Origin: Celoporthe dispersa
Lineage: Eukaryota; Ascomycota; Sordariomycetes; Diaporthales; Cryphonectriaceae
Length of the DNA stretch: 64,000 bases
Assembly (NCBI GenBank): GCA_016584495.1
Contig: WAID01000003.1
Span: 3,038,001-3,102,000 of the forward strand
Direction of reading: 5' to 3'
This document shows, piece by piece, positions 10,763-22,037 of this stretch (positions are counted from its first letter, which is position 1; every line of letters starts with the position of its first letter). Both the position numbers and the translations under genes were made by a program. Under the pieces are notes generated by a model. That model was not told where the DNA came from, searched no databases, and worked only from the letters and a program-made list of their open reading frames with translations.

Positions 10763-12332
10763 TTTCCAGAGCTGCTTTGACACAGGGCAGAAGCGGTAGA
10801 GTTGTATTTGTTCCAACTGTTATATTTACAGTCTGATGTCTTATTTACTATATAGGCCTTCTGTTAGAATGTTCATTGTATTTAAATTTGTACTGGAAAC
10901 TCACAAACCTGAACATTTATGCTGTTGTCTGGATTATTAGAGCTGTGTACTGCCAGCTCGACTATCCTAGAGGTTGAATTGAGATCCTTTAAATTTGGTG
11001 GTGTGAAGGGATTGTTGGGCAATAGGGACTGAGACTGTCCACTCTCTTGATAATGATGATGGAAACCTCGAAACCAAGTCAATTGTATTTCTCAATCTCA
11101 AGGCCGAACCTGCCCTTTTCAAAGGACCAGCACATCACTGTACCATGCCCAATGCAAAGGCTGTGCATTGACACTGCACAAGTGCAGCTTTCTCTGTGCA
11201 AAAGTTCTGCATTGCTTGGTTCAATGCTTTATCACAATACTATGCTCCCGCTGTGCAAATTCTGGGTTTTTCTTGTGGATTCTGCATACTTTCCCTATTT
11301 ATAAATCTTCAGCACTTTGTTTGCTTTGTTTGAACATTATGTTGCCTTTCCTATTCCGAAAATTTATAGCAAAATACTGCCGTTTCCCCCTTTGAATGGA
11401 TTAGCATCTCAAAAATTCCGGATGCAGGTTACGTAAATTCAATCATTAAGACATCTTCTATATCAAAGAGATTTAGTACTTAGCAGGTTTGGTAACCTCT
11501 TCAAGTCAGACTAGTTACGCAGCCTGGTGGCTTCAGCCACACTCAGTACTGTTATATATATACTGCAATTTGGAAAGAAGAAAAGTTTCATTAACGGAAA
11601 ATAAGAAAGGACTCAAAACCCTCAGAGGCATTGTAGTGAATGGTTTTCCAATTTACTGCATCGTTAGTGGCAATTTAACCTGCAGACACTAAGGCTGAAG
11701 TGAGAAAGAGTAAGGATTAAGCCGAGAAGTCGAAGTCACCCTATGAATGTAGGAGTGATATTGGCAGAGAGGTTGAGATGAGGTGACCTGCGAGCCGGAA
11801 GACAATTATCTGTCGTGCCGTACGTCACGTCTGGTCTGGCGGTGGGACAATAGGACTGAGCACTATCACGGCAAGACGTTGTCTGTGGCTCAATCTGATG
11901 CAAGAGATTGCCGGTATGTGAAGATGAGTAAACTAAGCGTTTAGATAGGCTGTCAAAATTCTCGGAAAGTTTGCTACTTAGAAAGCGTGAAATCATGTGT
12001 ATAAGAAGTGGCTTTTGCGTAAGGAGCCCGAAGAGGGTCTTAGGTTCGGTTTGTCAATCTGGCCCGGGAAAAGTTCGGGGCAAGTCTTGAATTTATGTAT
12101 CCGAATTTCATGAGGATATGATCAACGCTCACTAGGATTTACGGCATCCTTGGAGGGCTTGACCGCATGTTTGCTTAGACCGGGTACAGCCGTTTGATAT
12201 GGTAATTGACAATCGTCCCAGTCCCAATATCATGTCAAATTGTCATGTTACTACTGAGCTAGGGTGGCTGTGAAGTGCCTCGTAGGCCCGACATCTCCCA
12301 TGCTACGCTCAGAAAGCCTCACAGGCCCCGTC
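10763..12332. other. AT-richer gene-free spacer
   Basis: About 1.5 kb upstream of the AlkB-like gene, visibly more AT-rich than its surroundings (especially 10840-11700), with recurring GTGCAAA/TGCACAA words near 11150-11260. No frame is credible. It could be a promoter plus an old decayed repeat, but I found no terminal repeats or transposase remnants. Confidence 0.35.
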
Positions 12333-13704
12333 TCACCTCAAACGCTCCATAGCCCCTCTGACCAAGTCCTGTACCTGTTCCCACCGCTTAAGCAGTATTT
12401 CCCTCCGACTCTGGTTCAGATCCTCACTTCCAGCCTCGAACCGAAGCGCCTTCAGCTCCTTCTTCAGCTGGGTAACTTCCGAGTCATACTCTTTGAGGTG
12501 CTCCAGCAAAACCACGTCTGCCATCCGCTGGCTCTTGTCCCCATCGTCCAGCCCGTCTACAAAACGCTGCCAATCCCAGGTCGACAGCCCGGGGTGCATG
12601 TCCGTCAGCATTAGCCGCAGCGCCACCTGTGTGCGGTGGCACGCGGTGTCCTTGTCCAGTACGTAGTTCCCCAGGAACCCCACGTCCTCGAGCTCCTCTT
12701 TCTGTGAGCGTGACAGGGGAGGGAGGATGGCGTCGTCGAGGCAAACCTCGTCCCAGCAGTTCTGGTCGAGCACGAAGCCGTACTCGACGAGGAGGAAGTC
12801 GTTGGAGTGGTGCCCGTAGCTGATGTGGACCTCCTGGCCCTTCTCGTAGGGCCTCGTGGTCTGGAAGGAGTACGTGGTGGTGTGGTTGAAGGCGACGGCG
12901 CAGCCGTCCCTGTCGGTGTGGTTGAACAGATCTGCAACGGGCTGCAGCACCATGTGGTCGGCCTTGTGGAGCTTCTTGGTCTGCGGGGTGACGAAGTAGA
13001 ATGTCCGTGTGTTGACGAGCATCCATGCGTAGAGATACTCGTCCTCCGTGCACGAGGCCCTGATACCACCTCGCGTGGAGAACGGAAACGCAGCGGATAC
13101 CAGATCCCAGTCTCGTTTGAATTTCTTCCTCTGGTCGAACAGAAGCTTCGCTGCGGCAGCGGGGAGGAATCCCTGCAGGACAGCGGGCCAGGTCATCGGC
13201 ATAGAGAGCTGTAGATCCTCCCATGTCGGGACGACAGCATCCCATTTAGCATAAGTCGTGGTGTTTGCCGAGTGGTTCAGGGCCAGGTCGGCTGCGAGCA
13301 GGCCATGAACGGTCAGGTCCCCGGGCAGCCTCCTTGCAATAGTCGGCGGGACAGTATACATGGTTCGCAACATCGAGCAGGGAACTGTGAGGATTTCCGT
13401 GCCCTCTGGAATGTAGTCCGTTGCAACGACTGCAAGATGACATTAGTACTTTCTCGTAGGATCTAGCTGTAGGACTCGTCGAATGCAGCTCTCAGGGCCA
13501 GGCAGCCTGCAGTTACGCTTGATCGTCTTGGTTGCAGACAATGGCAATTCGTGCCCTGGTAGCGACGGTAGACACCGCAAATAGTCACTCACTTCCAAAA
13601 CCACGTCCAGAGAGCCTCATGGGCCGTATGCTGTTGACAATCACACCAGAGCCCTCAGCCCAGGCCAGGAGCTCTTCGTGGATTTCCTCGAGCTTGTCCT
13701 CCAT
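12333..13704 (-). CDS. SET-domain protein methyltransferase (SETD3/Rubisco-LSMT-like)
   Basis: Predicted protein-lysine (or histidine) methyltransferase of 402 aa. Exon 1 is 13593-13704 (MEDKLEEIHEELLAWAEG) and exon 2 is 12333-13429, separated by a GTGAGT...TTGCAG intron; the joined phase is exact. The N-terminal SET piece reads GFGIVATDYIPEGTEIL. The catalytic core shows LYAWMLVNTRTF, the AdoMet-binding DLFNH (about residues 204-208) and SYGHHSNDFLLVEYGF with its conserved Tyr. The C-terminal half is helical and resembles the Rubisco-LSMT substrate-binding domain. This class methylates non-histone substrates such as ribosomal proteins or actin; which one is unknown. It shares an approximately 800-bp divergent promoter with COQ4. 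Confidence 0.88.
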
Positions 13705-14500
13705 GTTGACGACAGTCCTCTCGACTCAGATAGCCTGCGGGAGTAAGTCTGATTGATCCTCCTGAGATCTAGCCGCGAGGGATACAAATATTGCGCCGTT
13801 TGATGGACTGTGGGTTGACTTCAGGGCCACTGGTAGAGCTGATTTGCAAAGTATTACCAGGGCTCCTCCGGCCACCGCGATTCAGTTCAGACCGAGCTTT
13901 TGATAAGTCCGTTCTGGCCCTCGAGCGGACCACGATGCCGTGAGTAGGTGGGATACGACGCTCAGGCGTCACAAACACTCCATGATACAGTATTCGAAAG
14001 TCCCGGTGCCTGGTGAGTCCGAGGGATCCTCTTTGTCCCGGTTGGAAACGAGGAAGTCTCCGCGAGTGACTCACTCACTACCAGCCCTGGCCTGGTAAGT
14101 ATCCTTGACACCGCCTGCTGGATAGGGTTCTCTAATTTGAGGGAGGTGACGGAAAGAATAGGGTTCGTAGTTCGGCGTGTTCACAGTGAAAGGCAGATAT
14201 ACAATTGGGAATCGAGTCCTGAATGGTACTGGTTGTTCTTTGAGTGAAACTGCAACTTGACCTTCTATCTTCACACCGCCGTGTATGAAACCGCTCCATC
14301 CATGCTGTGCGGCCCCGGCCGGCCCCACCAAGAGCTCTCTCCGTGTCTTGCCGGCCGGAAGTCGAGCTCCCAAGCCGGTCCCGATACCGTCATCGAACGA
14401 TCTTCAGGAAAAAAAGCTCCACTACCATTTCCTGCTGTTCCTCCCCTCGTACGTTCGTTCAGGCTGTCATGATGATCGTCTCAGCACCAACATTCTCCCC
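13705..14500. promoter_or_regulatory. divergent promoter between the SET gene and COQ4
   Basis: The start codons at 13704 (-) and 14501 (+) face away from each other across this 796-bp spacer, so both promoters must lie here. Two minus-strand frames (13769-14074 and 14071-14373) could be joined by an in-phase intron, but the combined frame lacks an ATG and I do not call it a gene. Confidence 0.45.
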
Positions 14501-15476
14501 ATGACGAAGCTCAAACTCCCGTGGCCGAGAGCGTCGGCACTCTCACGAGGCAACCATGGGATTTGCCAGGCCGTATGCATACCGGCCGTGGCGTCCTCGT
14601 CAGGTCAGCCCAGGCCGTTCTCCGTGCTGAACCGGCCGTCGCCGAACTACCCTGGCCATGTTCCTCTCACACGTGTCGAGCGTGCTGGCTTGGCCATCGG
14701 GTCGGGCATCATGTCCTTTCTGGACCCATACCGTGGAGGCAAGGCCTTTTTCTTGTCACGAGGGACTTACTTGCCTTTTAACTGACCACCCACACCAGAC
14801 CTCATCGCCGCCTTCGCCGAGGCAACCTCAACGCCCTACTTCATACCCCGTCTCCGCGACGCAATGATCCGCTCCCCAACAGGCCGACGCATACTCCGCG
14901 ACCGCCCCCGTCTGACTTCAACCTCCCTCGACCTCCCGCACCTCCGGACCCTGGGCCCCAACACCGTCGGCCGCACCTACGTCGGCTGGCTCGACCGTGA
15001 GGGCGTGTCCCCCGACACGCGGTCCGCAGTTCGCTACATCGACGACGAGGAGTGCGCCTACGTCATGCAGCGGTACCGCGAGTGCCACGACTTCTACCAC
15101 GCGCTGACGGGCCTACCTATCGTGCGGGAGGGCGAGGTCGCGCTCAAGGCGTTCGAGTGGGCCAACACGGGTCTGCCCATGACGGGGTTGAGCATGTTCG
15201 CCGCGCTGACGTTGAAGAGGAGCGGGAGAAGGCGGTTCGTGAACACGTACCTCCCCCTGGGCGCTGAGAAATGGCTGGAGGAGCGAGGAGATCATCAATG
15301 TCTACTGGGAGGAGGAGCTGGAGAGCGATGTGGATAAGCTGAGGGAGAGGTTGGGGGTGGAGAGGCCGCCTGATCTAAGGGAGATCAGGAGGAGGGAGAG
15401 GGAGGAGAGGAAACGGCAGAAACTGCAGGCCTCTAGTGGTGCCACCTACCCCCAGACGGGGGCAGCAGCAGCATGA
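14501..15476 (+). CDS. coq4: ubiquinone biosynthesis protein Coq4, mitochondrial
   Basis: Mitochondrial matrix-side inner-membrane protein that organises the CoQ synthome and acts on the head-group precursor. Exons are 14501-14738 and 14799-15476. The first about 50 residues are Arg/Ser-rich and fit a mitochondrial presequence, followed by the fungal motif FSVLNRPSPNYPGHVPLT. The spliced junction gives SFLDPYRGDLIAAFAEAT. The metal motif HDFYH (about residues 176-180), then Glu after 11 residues, matches the Coq4 HDxxH-x11-E site. The intron begins GC rather than GT. At the C5 run 15253-15257 the frame must lose one C to continue into the conserved tail (LPWALRNGW, then EEIINVYWEEEL and the Arg/Glu-rich end). 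As written it stops near 15337; corrected it gives 304 aa and exact phase. Confidence 0.9.
14739..14798 (+). other. GC-AG intron of coq4 (60 bp)
   Basis: The donor is GCAAGG and the acceptor ACCAG. Removing it joins DPYRG to DLIAAFAEAT in the frame expected for Coq4. No GT donor nearby gives the same in-phase protein. Confidence 0.75.
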
Positions 15477-15648
15477 AGGCGTTGTTGTCGGGCGGTTGTA
15501 CACTACTACCACTGTACCAGTACCATGGCCATCATGGAACCTCTAGAGTAATGCATATCCACTCCGGACCAGATCAATACAATCGCATTAAGGTATCATG
15601 TCATTCCATCGTGTCCCTTCTTTCTCTCTTTTTCTTTCTTTGCGAAGC

Positions 15649-16386
15649 CTACAGATCCAGCAGGTCGTCATCATCCTCGTCTTCCCAGCCCTTCCTCCGG
15701 CTGATCACGATCTTCTCCTCCTTCTTGTGGTTGTTCTCCGCCACGGCGTTCAGCAGGTCCTTGAGCTGGTCTTCGGTGACCTTCTGCCGCAGCTGGCCCG
15801 TCTGCGCCAGCATGATCAGCCTGTTCTCGATATCCGTCGCCCGCTCCTCCTTGACCATCCGGATGCGGCCCAGGCGGTCGGCGGCCTCGGGGTGTAGGAT
15901 CTGGTTGAGGACGGACTGTCTGGCTTCGGCTGTGTAGCAGGAGGTAAGATGTGTGATTAGCATCCATATTAATCAGCTTCGTAGGGAGGGGTTTGGGGTG
16001 ATCGCGTGATGCTCGTCGGGTGTAGGGATGAGATGGATGTCCCAGCCATTTATATGGGGAGGAGCGATGATCGTGTACCTTCTTGCTGCCTGGTGGGACA
16101 CACACGAGAACAGTCAGTTATCTCTAACGGAGAACCTGGTGGTAGCAGCTTGGGAGGGGCTGCAGGAGGCAAAACTACTTACTTCTTCTGCTCGGCACCG
16201 CCCTGGCCTGAGCTGCCACCTGCTCCGGCGCCGCCCCCTCCTTGTTGCGTCTTGAGCTGCTCGAGGCGAGCCTTGCGAATCTGTTCCTTGTTGGCATCTG
16301 TGAAACCCTTCTATAGGATCTCTTGCTTCTTTTTTTTCTTCTTTTATTTCCTTTGTACGTACCTGTTCAAGTTCTGAGTCATCCAT
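15649..16386 (-). CDS. PDCD5/TFAR19 homologue (double-stranded DNA-binding family)
   Basis: Small helical protein of 137 aa. Exons on the minus strand are 16363-16386 (MDDSELEQ), 16183-16280 (IRKARLEQLKTQQ, then Gly-rich), 16079-16089 (11-nt microexon) and 15649-15929. The spliced core reads KKQQEAEARQSVLNQILHPEAADRLGRI with no break, which supports the microexon. It continues through the conserved MVKEERATDIENRLI and QVTEDQL-like helices and ends in an acidic tail (DEDDDDLLDL). Animal PDCD5 works in apoptosis and with the CCT chaperonin; the fungal role is less clear. The stop faces that of coq4, with 172 bp between. Confidence 0.92.
16079..16089 (-). other. 11-nt microexon of the PDCD5 gene
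   Basis: On the minus strand CACCAG precedes and GTACAC follows the 11 bases GCAGCAAGAAG. Including it restores frame and yields KKQQEAEARQ, the sequence expected in this family; skipping it breaks the frame. Confidence 0.8.
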
Positions 16387-16956
16387 GGCTGGACATTTGT
16401 GTGTTTGTCTGAGAAATAATAGAGACACGCAACAAGAGTTGCGGATCCAAGATAAATAGTTTGGCGGGGTCAAACTGCCCTGGGCGGCAGGCATCTGAGG
16501 TGCTGTAAGTTTACTTTAGCCTGTATCGATAGTGCCCATACGCCCTAACAAGGTACCCGGAACCACAGCGTCTCAAGGTCGTTTAGCAACGCCCGCGAAA
16601 TTTCACAATGTGCCATTCAGATAATGGACAGGTTCTCGGAAATGTTGATATAATATGGAGGGATGAGGTCTTTCTATGTCTTATTAAGATCGGCGCCAGT
16701 CTAGCGGTAGCGAATTCACAGGACCGGTACTGTATGGCGAGAGCCTTGGGTGAGACGATATACTAGGATTCGGATTGGCATGGACACAAGGCCTAGTTCG
16801 CCATGCACATAGATAGATTTCGTACAAAATTCATCGGAAAGGAGTTTTGTGGCGCTTGGCTCGCTCTTGAACATCACTGCAAGACCCTCAATCCCGCTCG
16901 ATACCATCATATCTTCGCTTTCCTGACCACCCGCCGTCTTTGGATTCCTCTCCACT

Positions 16957-18320
16957 CTAATTTGTGTTTGGATTCAGTGAAGCCAACCCTTCAAATGGGA
17001 TGAGACCCCTCAGCTGCTTCCTCCGTTCCTCTATTCTTGCCTTGACGGCACCGATCACCATCTCGTTCTGCGGCGTCTTGATCCCCAGCTCCCGACCCCT
17101 CTTCACAAAGTATCCGTTCAGGTAGTCAATGTCCACCATCTTACCCGCACGGACGGCACTGAGCAGCTGGCTCTGCGCCTGGCCCTTGTCCGTGAGCCGG
17201 TTCAGCGTGTGCTTCCGTAGGGCGTCCATGCCGCAGTGCTCCACGACCTTAGAGGAATTAGTCAGCTCGGGCAGCGCCCAGATGACGTTGAACAGCTTCC
17301 TCCAGCAGCTCGTCCGCGAGCAGGATCGCGTGCTCGTTGCGTAGAACCTGGTCGTAGGTAGCGTCAATCGCGATCGCCATGGGCTCGATGATGCACTGGA
17401 AGACGATCGCGGGGAGCTTCTTGATCAAGTAGTTCTCCAGGCTGTACCCGCCCGCGCCAAGTCCGTCGGTCGCTACCAGGGTCCGCATGAACTGGACGGC
17501 GGTCGAACGTCGCTCGACGGGCGGATAGAACTTGATGAAGGAGGGCAGCTCGATGCCCCGCTCCAGGGCCGTCAGGTATAGCTTGCCGGGCTTGCGAAGC
17601 ATGGAGGAGAAGAACATGGGCTTGTAGTATCCTATGGAGGCGGTCATGTGCCCTAGGATATATGTTGGTCGCGTGGTAGGATCCTGAAACAATGTCGCGT
17701 TCAGTTCCTCCACAACCCCCAGCCCGTCCTGGATAAGACAGATTGTCGTTCGGTTGTCGATGCGGTGCTTGATATTGTATATTGCCGAGGTTGTCTGGCA
17801 GCAGGGGATCGTCACGATCAACTGCTGGATGTGCTCGGAGCTGGGTATGGTCTTTCCCCTTCCCACCCACTCGGCCTCGGCGCGGTTCGCAAAGCTCTTC
17901 TTTTCGCCTTTCAACATCAAGAGACGCTTGCCCTCGAACTCCCAGCTGTTCATGATGGTCTTCTTGTTTATGAGCAGCTTGACAGGGTCTAGGTACTCGT
18001 ACCCGGCGAGACGGTGGGCGATAAAGTAGGCCCGAGGATCAGATCCCAAGACGTGCACTCTCTTTCCGGCGTGATCTTCCTCCCTGAGTTCTTCTGGCTC
18101 CCTCACGGCCTCCTTTCTCGGGGGGAGGAGAGGTTGTGTATGGCTTCCCGATCGGTATCCTTGGTTCCTCGTCGGGCGCGCCTCGTTCGTACCAAGGGTC
18201 TTCATCTAAATCGTCGAGCAGCCGCCGGAAGTCGGGTCGACGCGACAAGGGCTCAAAAGATCCTCGCTCGGGTAGATTGTCGATATCGTCGGCATCCAGA
18301 GGGGGTTCTGCCTAGGTCTC
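16957..18320 (-). CDS. 2-dehydropantoate 2-reductase-like (ApbA/PanE) protein
   Basis: NADPH-dependent ketopantoate-reductase family. The Rossmann start VHVLGSDPRAYFIAHRLAG lies near 18030; the usual GxGxxG is altered to GSDPR. LIVTIPCCQT, ICLIQDGLGV and YILGHMTASIGYY follow, then a helical C-terminal domain ending IPFEGLASLNPNTN. Three frames must be joined. The core stops at 17258 in its own frame while the C-terminal domain (NVIWALPELTNSS onward) lies in another; the shift is near 17296-17302. The N-terminal acidic segment (FRRLLDDLDEDPWYERG) lies in a third frame, and the shift fits one extra base at the C6/G6 run 18120-18125. No clean ATG is visible; the 5' end may reach about 18430 and a further C-run near 18302-18306 may also be off by one. 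Could be a pseudogene, but the frames are otherwise well preserved. Confidence 0.7.
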
Positions 18321-19210
18321 TCGACCTTGGCAGCAACACCCTCTGAGGAATACAACCTGATGGCCCCCCGGCCCGCGTGGAGTGCTACCGCAGCTCCATG
18401 ATGTGTGTCTGTGAGGTATTCGCGCAAACACCCGCGATAGCGGAAGACTGCAGCGTAAGGAATACAGATTGAATGACGTCCTCAGGGGCCTCGAAAGATC
18501 ATAGCAACGGTATTGGTCGATGACAGGTTTCTTCTTCTTCTCGAACGACGAAGCACCTCGAGACCGGAAGAGATGCAAAGATGCCCTCGCGCTTCGTCGG
18601 ATTAGTGTGGTCGCTGATGGAGAGGGTGATGATCAGGTCATCTGGGCGCAGGTGATGTTCCTGACCGCCCTCAATTCATGGCGATATGGAGGTGTGGGAG
18701 GAGAGTGACCCTGCGTGAGAGGCAACGGTCGTTGAAGAAGCTGGCTGCATGACGGTGACATTTTTTTCTGGCAGCGGATTGCCTCTAAAATTTTAGCGGG
18801 ATGCTACGACGAAAGCACACGACCTACTCCGGGCGTCTCTGTAGAAAATTTGACCCGCTTGGCTGGAACGACCCCTGCTAAATCCCTGCAGCACCTGCAT
18901 CTCTGATCGGCTTCTTGCACATGCAATTTTCCAAGTGCGTGTAGTAGGGAAAGTCTGCCACGAGTGAAACTCGATTAAATACCAACAACATCATTATCCT
19001 TCACCCACGAAGCCTAAGGGGCGCGTATAAGCTCAAACGAGGCCTCCTTTGACCACAAGTCACTCATCACGCCTTTTGTCTTTGTTCTCTTTTCTTGTCA
19101 CCTCAGTACTCAACCAAAAAAAGTGAGCACCTGTCCCGACGGATAGAATTCGGCAGGACCGATCATTTGAAGCGAGCAAGCAGGAAACCGGTCACGAAAA
19201 CTTGTCCATC
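18321..19210. promoter_or_regulatory. divergent spacer between the PanE-like gene and lrp1
   Basis: No supported gene. It probably contains the unresolved 5' end of the PanE-like gene (up to about 18430) and the promoters of both genes. The part just before 19211 is the likely leader of lrp1. Confidence 0.4.
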
Positions 19211-19960
19211 ATGGACGTCACAGACATCACCGCACATCTCGACAAGCTCGACGGCGATATCAACGAGCTGGAGGCTTCACTGAAGCCCATCCTCTCCAAT
19301 CTCAATGAGACCGCATCAAAGCTCCCTCTGCTCGACAGGGCCAAGCTATATGTCACAGTCGCGTACGCCATCGAGAGCACCCTGCACTGTAGGGAACCAT
19401 TCCTTAACACCCTCTTGGATACCCTCGCTAACATTGCTTAAGCTGCCCTGCGCCTAGGCGGCGTGGACATAAAAACACACGCAATCTCCAAAGAGCTCGC
19501 TCGCCTGAAGCAGTATTTTGAGAAGATCAAGGAGGCCGAGGCAGTCCCAGCCGAGAGAACGCAGGCTCTCGATAAGCAGGCTGCTATCCGCTTCATCAAG
19601 GCTGACCTGGTGTGTATTTCCCACCTCATACTCTCTGTTGCCCTTTAGGACCAAGCTCACACCGTTTTCAGGCTGACAACACCGATATCAACGCCAAGTT
19701 GAAGGAGAAGTTGGCCAAGGAGCGTGAGAAGGCCCTTGCAAGGGCGGCTGCTCAGAAGGGCAAGAAACGACCCGCCGAAGAATCAGAGCCTTCTACAGCA
19801 GCAGCTGCTACTGAGGATGCCAAGGCGGAGAGCCCTGGTGGAGATAGCTCGGATGAGGAGGGCGAGATCGAGGAGCCCGAGCAGAAAAAAGCTCAAGAAG
19901 TCCAAGGCGGCCAAGCCTAAAGGTGACAAGAAGGCAAGGAAGGGAAAGAAGAAGAATTAA
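19211..19960 (+). CDS. lrp1: Lrp1/Rrp47 (C1D) nuclear exosome cofactor
   Basis: Partner of the nuclear exosome nuclease Rrp6 in 3' processing of stable RNAs. Exons are 19211-19388, 19443-19609 and 19672-19960. The Sas10/C1D domain starts MDVTDITAHLDKLDGDI and spans LYVTVAYAIESTLHSALRLGG and KELARLKQYFEKIKEAE. The first intron (54 bp) has a GTAGGG donor and a CTAAC branch site before TTAAG. Downstream are an Ala/Glu-rich linker, an acidic patch (SSDEEGEIEEPE) and a Lys-rich tail typical of Rrp47. The tail is in frame only if the A6 run 19885-19890 is read as A5; as written the frame stops at 19920. Corrected length is 210 aa with exact phase. Confidence 0.9.
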
Positions 19961-21075
19961 GCGACCCCGCACCACACTCATCCGTGCACTAGAAACCATC
20001 ACCACGATGTCTCCCGGAGGCCCAGGCTCTCCGGAAGCCCTGCACCTGGGTATACAGCTCTGGGCTCCATACTTACTTGCCCTACAGGCTAAACAGCTCA
20101 CTCCGATCTGACTGGGTGAAGGATGTCATTCTAGCCTACCTTGCCTGCAGTGTGGTTGTCGAGAGAAGCCTGTTGACACTACAAATGCAGCATTACATGT
20201 TCTCGAAATGGGGAGCCATGCCTGCATATGGGGGGGGGGGGACACAATTCAGCACAGTATCATCTAGCCACGATCGGCTCATTGGTCAAGGATATCCCCA
20301 TCATGAGCCTGCCACACCTGATCGATAATTTGGGCTCCGCTCGTGTGGTGACGCTTCAAGAATTATTCTTCAGCACCAGAGCACGCGACGTCCACGGCCT
20401 TCCGGCTCTAGCCCCTGTGCATCTTTTCGCAAGGACTTGCCGCGAGCAATCGAACCAGTCGGACGCTTTGATTACGGCAACGTTGACTTGTTCGAGGCAT
20501 GCGCTACAGGATGGCTTGATCTAACGAGGCGATAACGGTAGGAGCAGGCAGTTGGTCATCTGTAGGCCGAGATAGAGAGATACCCAATAGAGATGATTAT
20601 GATATCTGGACAAGTTAATCTCAACAGACAGCCAGTGATTTATTTGCATAGAGCAGCATGGAACTTTGGACTCTTTCCTCCCGTATGTATTGCCCTACAG
20701 ATCTACTGTTATCATGTTCATGTGGATCCTTCACCTAAGCTGTATAGACGAAATTGATAGCTGAGACGAAGTATATATTTTTACTCTTATTCTTTTTAAA
20801 CTACGGGACATGCTCGATTGTCGCACCCAGTTTAGCACGTTCCCCACCCTGCAAGGCCCTGAACCCATGTGAGAATTAGCACGAGTTCCATTGGCTTCCA
20901 GTTCAATTACCTAAGCCAATTTTTTGCCCTCTGCCGCGGACATTCAGCCTCGACTACCCGAGCTTTCCTTCTCAACCCTTCCCTCTCGCTCAAAACCTCG
21001 TCACGACAACGACAAACGACAAAACCTCTCTCTCTCTCTCCCACACGCACATACGCATCCAACCACCCCCGCAAG
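19961..21075. other. intergenic, no supported gene
   Basis: About 1.1 kb between two plus-strand genes. It contains a G12 run (20230-20241) and an AT-rich stretch near 20530-20800. The last approximately 150 bases are CT-rich and look like the mix17 leader. Confidence 0.45.
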
Positions 21076-21678
21076 ATGCCTCGCCAAAGATCTGCCGGCG
21101 CCGGTCGCGCCCCCGCCCGCCCAACCGTCCCCGCACGGAGTTCCACCCATCCCCAGTCCCAGCAGCAGACCCGGCCAGCCGGCACCTATGCCGCGCCCGC
21201 GACACAGGCTCCTCGCCAGCCTCCTCCTACCGCACAGGCGCCTGCGGCGTCTGGTGGCTCGGGTCTCTTTGGGCAGATGGCTAGCACTGCTGCGTATGTT
21301 GCGCCCCTCCCTCTCCCCTCAGGCCTCTCTCTCCCTTGTCTCCCTGGGCAAGAGCGGCCGTGACAAGGAATTGTGAATGCTGACAAGAAAATCCATGTTC
21401 CTGCATACAGAGGCGTCGCAGTCGGCCACACCGTCGCCAACGGCATAATGGGTATGTTCGGCGGCTCCTCTTCCAGCGAGCCCGCAGAAGCCTCCCCGCA
21501 GGCCGCCGCGCCCCAGCAGCAGAACTCGTACTACGCCAACCAGCAGGCCGACCCCAATTGCGCGATGGCGACCAAGAGCTTTACGAGCTGCATGGACGAA
21601 CACCAGGGCAACATGTCGATCTGCGGCTGGTACATGGAGCAGCTCAAGGCCTGCCAGGCCGCTGCTAGCAAGTACTAA
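21076..21678 (+). CDS. mix17: Mix17/CHCHD2-like twin CX9C mitochondrial protein
   Basis: Intermembrane-space protein of 161 aa. Exons are 21076-21293 and 21411-21678 (GTATGT...ATACAG). The N-terminus MPRQRSAGAGRAPARP is Arg-rich like a mitochondrial signal, followed by a Pro/Gln/Ala-rich linker. The intron junction rebuilds the hydrophobic FGQMASTAAGVAVGHTVAN. The C-terminal CHCH domain has CAMATKSFTSC and CGWYMEQLKAC, each with exactly nine residues between cysteines, the Mia40-oxidised twin CX9C motif. Yeast Mix17 and human CHCHD2/CHCHD10 are the family members; roles in respiration and cristae organisation are known for them, not shown here. Confidence 0.93.
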
Positions 21679-22037
21679 GCTTGGAGAACGGACGCTGCGG
21701 ATGAACAGTGTAGAGGTGAAAGGGCCAGGGAAGAATGAATGAGACAGGGGCGGCGTCGAGCGTGGGTTGATCTGGTGGAGAATGAACCTCCTCGCTCGGA
21801 TCCAATGGGCGGAAAGGAAAGAAATAAAAAAAGAGTCATCTGGTTTTACTCGGCCCTCGCGGGCCTGATGTGAGACAGATAGATCGGGAGCCAAAAAATC
21901 TCGACTCATAGCATAATTGCACATGATTGCATTGCGGTTTTAAGCAGCAATACCCCGCAAGAGCTTGTGAACTAATATCGTATAACCCAGGTGGCATGAA
22001 GGTCCACACTCTAGGAGCGGAGTCTGGTCTATGGCTT

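Noticed and set aside
10763..10816. Upstream extension of the AlkB-like frame (18 extra codons)
   Set aside because: It begins at a TTG codon; the first ATG is at 10762.
13769..14373. Two minus-strand frames that can be joined in phase by a GTGAGT...CCAG intron
   Set aside because: No ATG in the upstream frame, no recognisable domain, and the position overlaps the shared promoter of the SET gene and coq4.
14739..14798. Reading coq4 through without an intron
   Set aside because: The frame would end at 14785 before the conserved Coq4 core; removing the GC-AG intron restores the family sequence.
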